The position numbers and the translations under genes are program-made. A stretch of DNA of 64,000 nt from assembly GCF_902833145.1 (NCBI RefSeq), contig NZ_CADFEN010000003.1, positions 434,001 to 498,000 of the forward strand, given 5' to 3'. This DNA comes from Burkholderia sp. BCC0506 (GTDB lineage Bacteria; Pseudomonadota; Gammaproteobacteria; Burkholderiales; Burkholderiaceae). The notes below the pieces were generated by a model. It was not told where the DNA came from, made no database searches, and worked only from the letters and a program-made list of their open reading frames with translations. Positions within the stretch are counted from its first letter, which is position 1, and the number at the start of each line of letters is the position of its first letter. This document shows, one piece after another, positions 63,811 through 64,000 of this stretch.

Positions 63811-64000
63811 ATGTCGCATTCCGGTCTTACGCGGACGGCCGTCGCGCCGCCGTCCCTGTCCAGTCATGCCGCCGATACCGCGCGCCTCGCCGCCCCGCTC
63901 GCGATCGCGCAACTGTCCCAGATGGCGATGAGCGTCACCGACACGGTGCTGCTCGGTTCGCTCGGCCCCGATTCGCTCGCCGCCGGCGGGCTCGGCGCGA
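63811..64000 (+). CDS. MATE family multidrug efflux transporter, truncated by the window end
   Basis: Only the first 63 residues are present. After a polar start comes LAAPLAIAQLSQMAMSVTDT then VLLGSLGPDSLAAGGLGA, the first membrane segment and turn of the NorM-type MATE family. The gene continues past 64000; 137 bp separate it from the S4-domain gene. Confidence 0.8.
   Translation, partial: MSHSGLTRTAVAPPSLSSHAADTARLAAPLAIAQLSQMAMSVTDTVLLGSLGPDSLAAGGLGA

Overview
The window reads as core chromosome of a high-GC betaproteobacterium, most likely the main chromosome of a Burkholderia cepacia complex species. The evidence is gene content and order (rpmF-plsX-fabHDG-acpP-fabF next to rpoE-rseA-mucB-degQ and lepA-lepB-rnc-era-recO-pdxJ-acpS-nagZ), an EarP-type EF-P, GC-rich third codon positions, and the betaproteobacterial style of RNase E. 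Species cannot be fixed from sequence reading alone. I see no prophage, insertion sequence, CRISPR array, rRNA operon or origin.

Layout, left to right. 0-12 kb: an MsbA-like ABC exporter converges on otsBA (trehalose synthesis); then a copper/cytochrome-oxidase assembly trio (SCO1, PCuAC, CtaG), an ElaA-like acetyltransferase, a pirin with a divergent LysR regulator, a free-Met-sulfoxide reductase, a second methionine aminopeptidase translationally coupled to a ParD-like protein, a divergent XRE-cupin regulator, and a PAT-like acetyltransferase. 12.2-12.8 kb: tRNA-Cys and three tandem identical tRNA-Gly genes. 12.8-19.2 kb: pgsA, uvrC, earP-efp and a sigma-54-type response regulator with an altered GAFTGA loop.

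19.3-39.2 kb is almost unbroken minus-strand coding. Transcription runs yceD, rpmF, plsX, fabH, fabD, fabG, acpP, fabF, a YgfX-like membrane protein, rpoE, rseA, mucB, degQ, a glutaredoxin-like gene, lepA, lepB, rnc, era, recO, pdxJ, acpS, nagZ. It joins fatty-acid and phospholipid synthesis, the envelope-stress sigma factor with its anti-sigma system and protease, secretion (signal peptidase I), RNA processing and cofactor synthesis. Hairpins after rpmF and acpP look like points where expression is stepped.

39.4-47.8 kb: maf with a coupled RsmI-like methylase, a minus-strand set (rluC, HAD phosphatase, Rieske protein, S49 peptidase), and rne with a long leader and a repeat-rich C-terminal half. 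47.9-51.9 kb: molybdenum cofactor genes moaA, mobA and moeA, a small membrane protein and an acetyltransferase. 52-58 kb (minus): rmuC, a 2-hydroxyacid dehydrogenase, nhaD, an orphan lutC and pncB. 58.2-64 kb (plus): fdxA, two identical tRNA-Asn genes, creA, an AraC regulator, azlCD, an unrecognised 260-residue protein, a secreted low-complexity protein (minus), an S4 RNA-binding protein and the start of a MATE efflux gene cut by the window edge.

No clear new multi-gene system is visible. The observations most worth following are the ParD-like/map pair with operator-like dyads, the GAFDGA regulator, the long tail on RNase III, the architecture and leader of RNase E, a 17-bp palindrome before rpoE, and the YgfX-like gene between fabF and rpoE.
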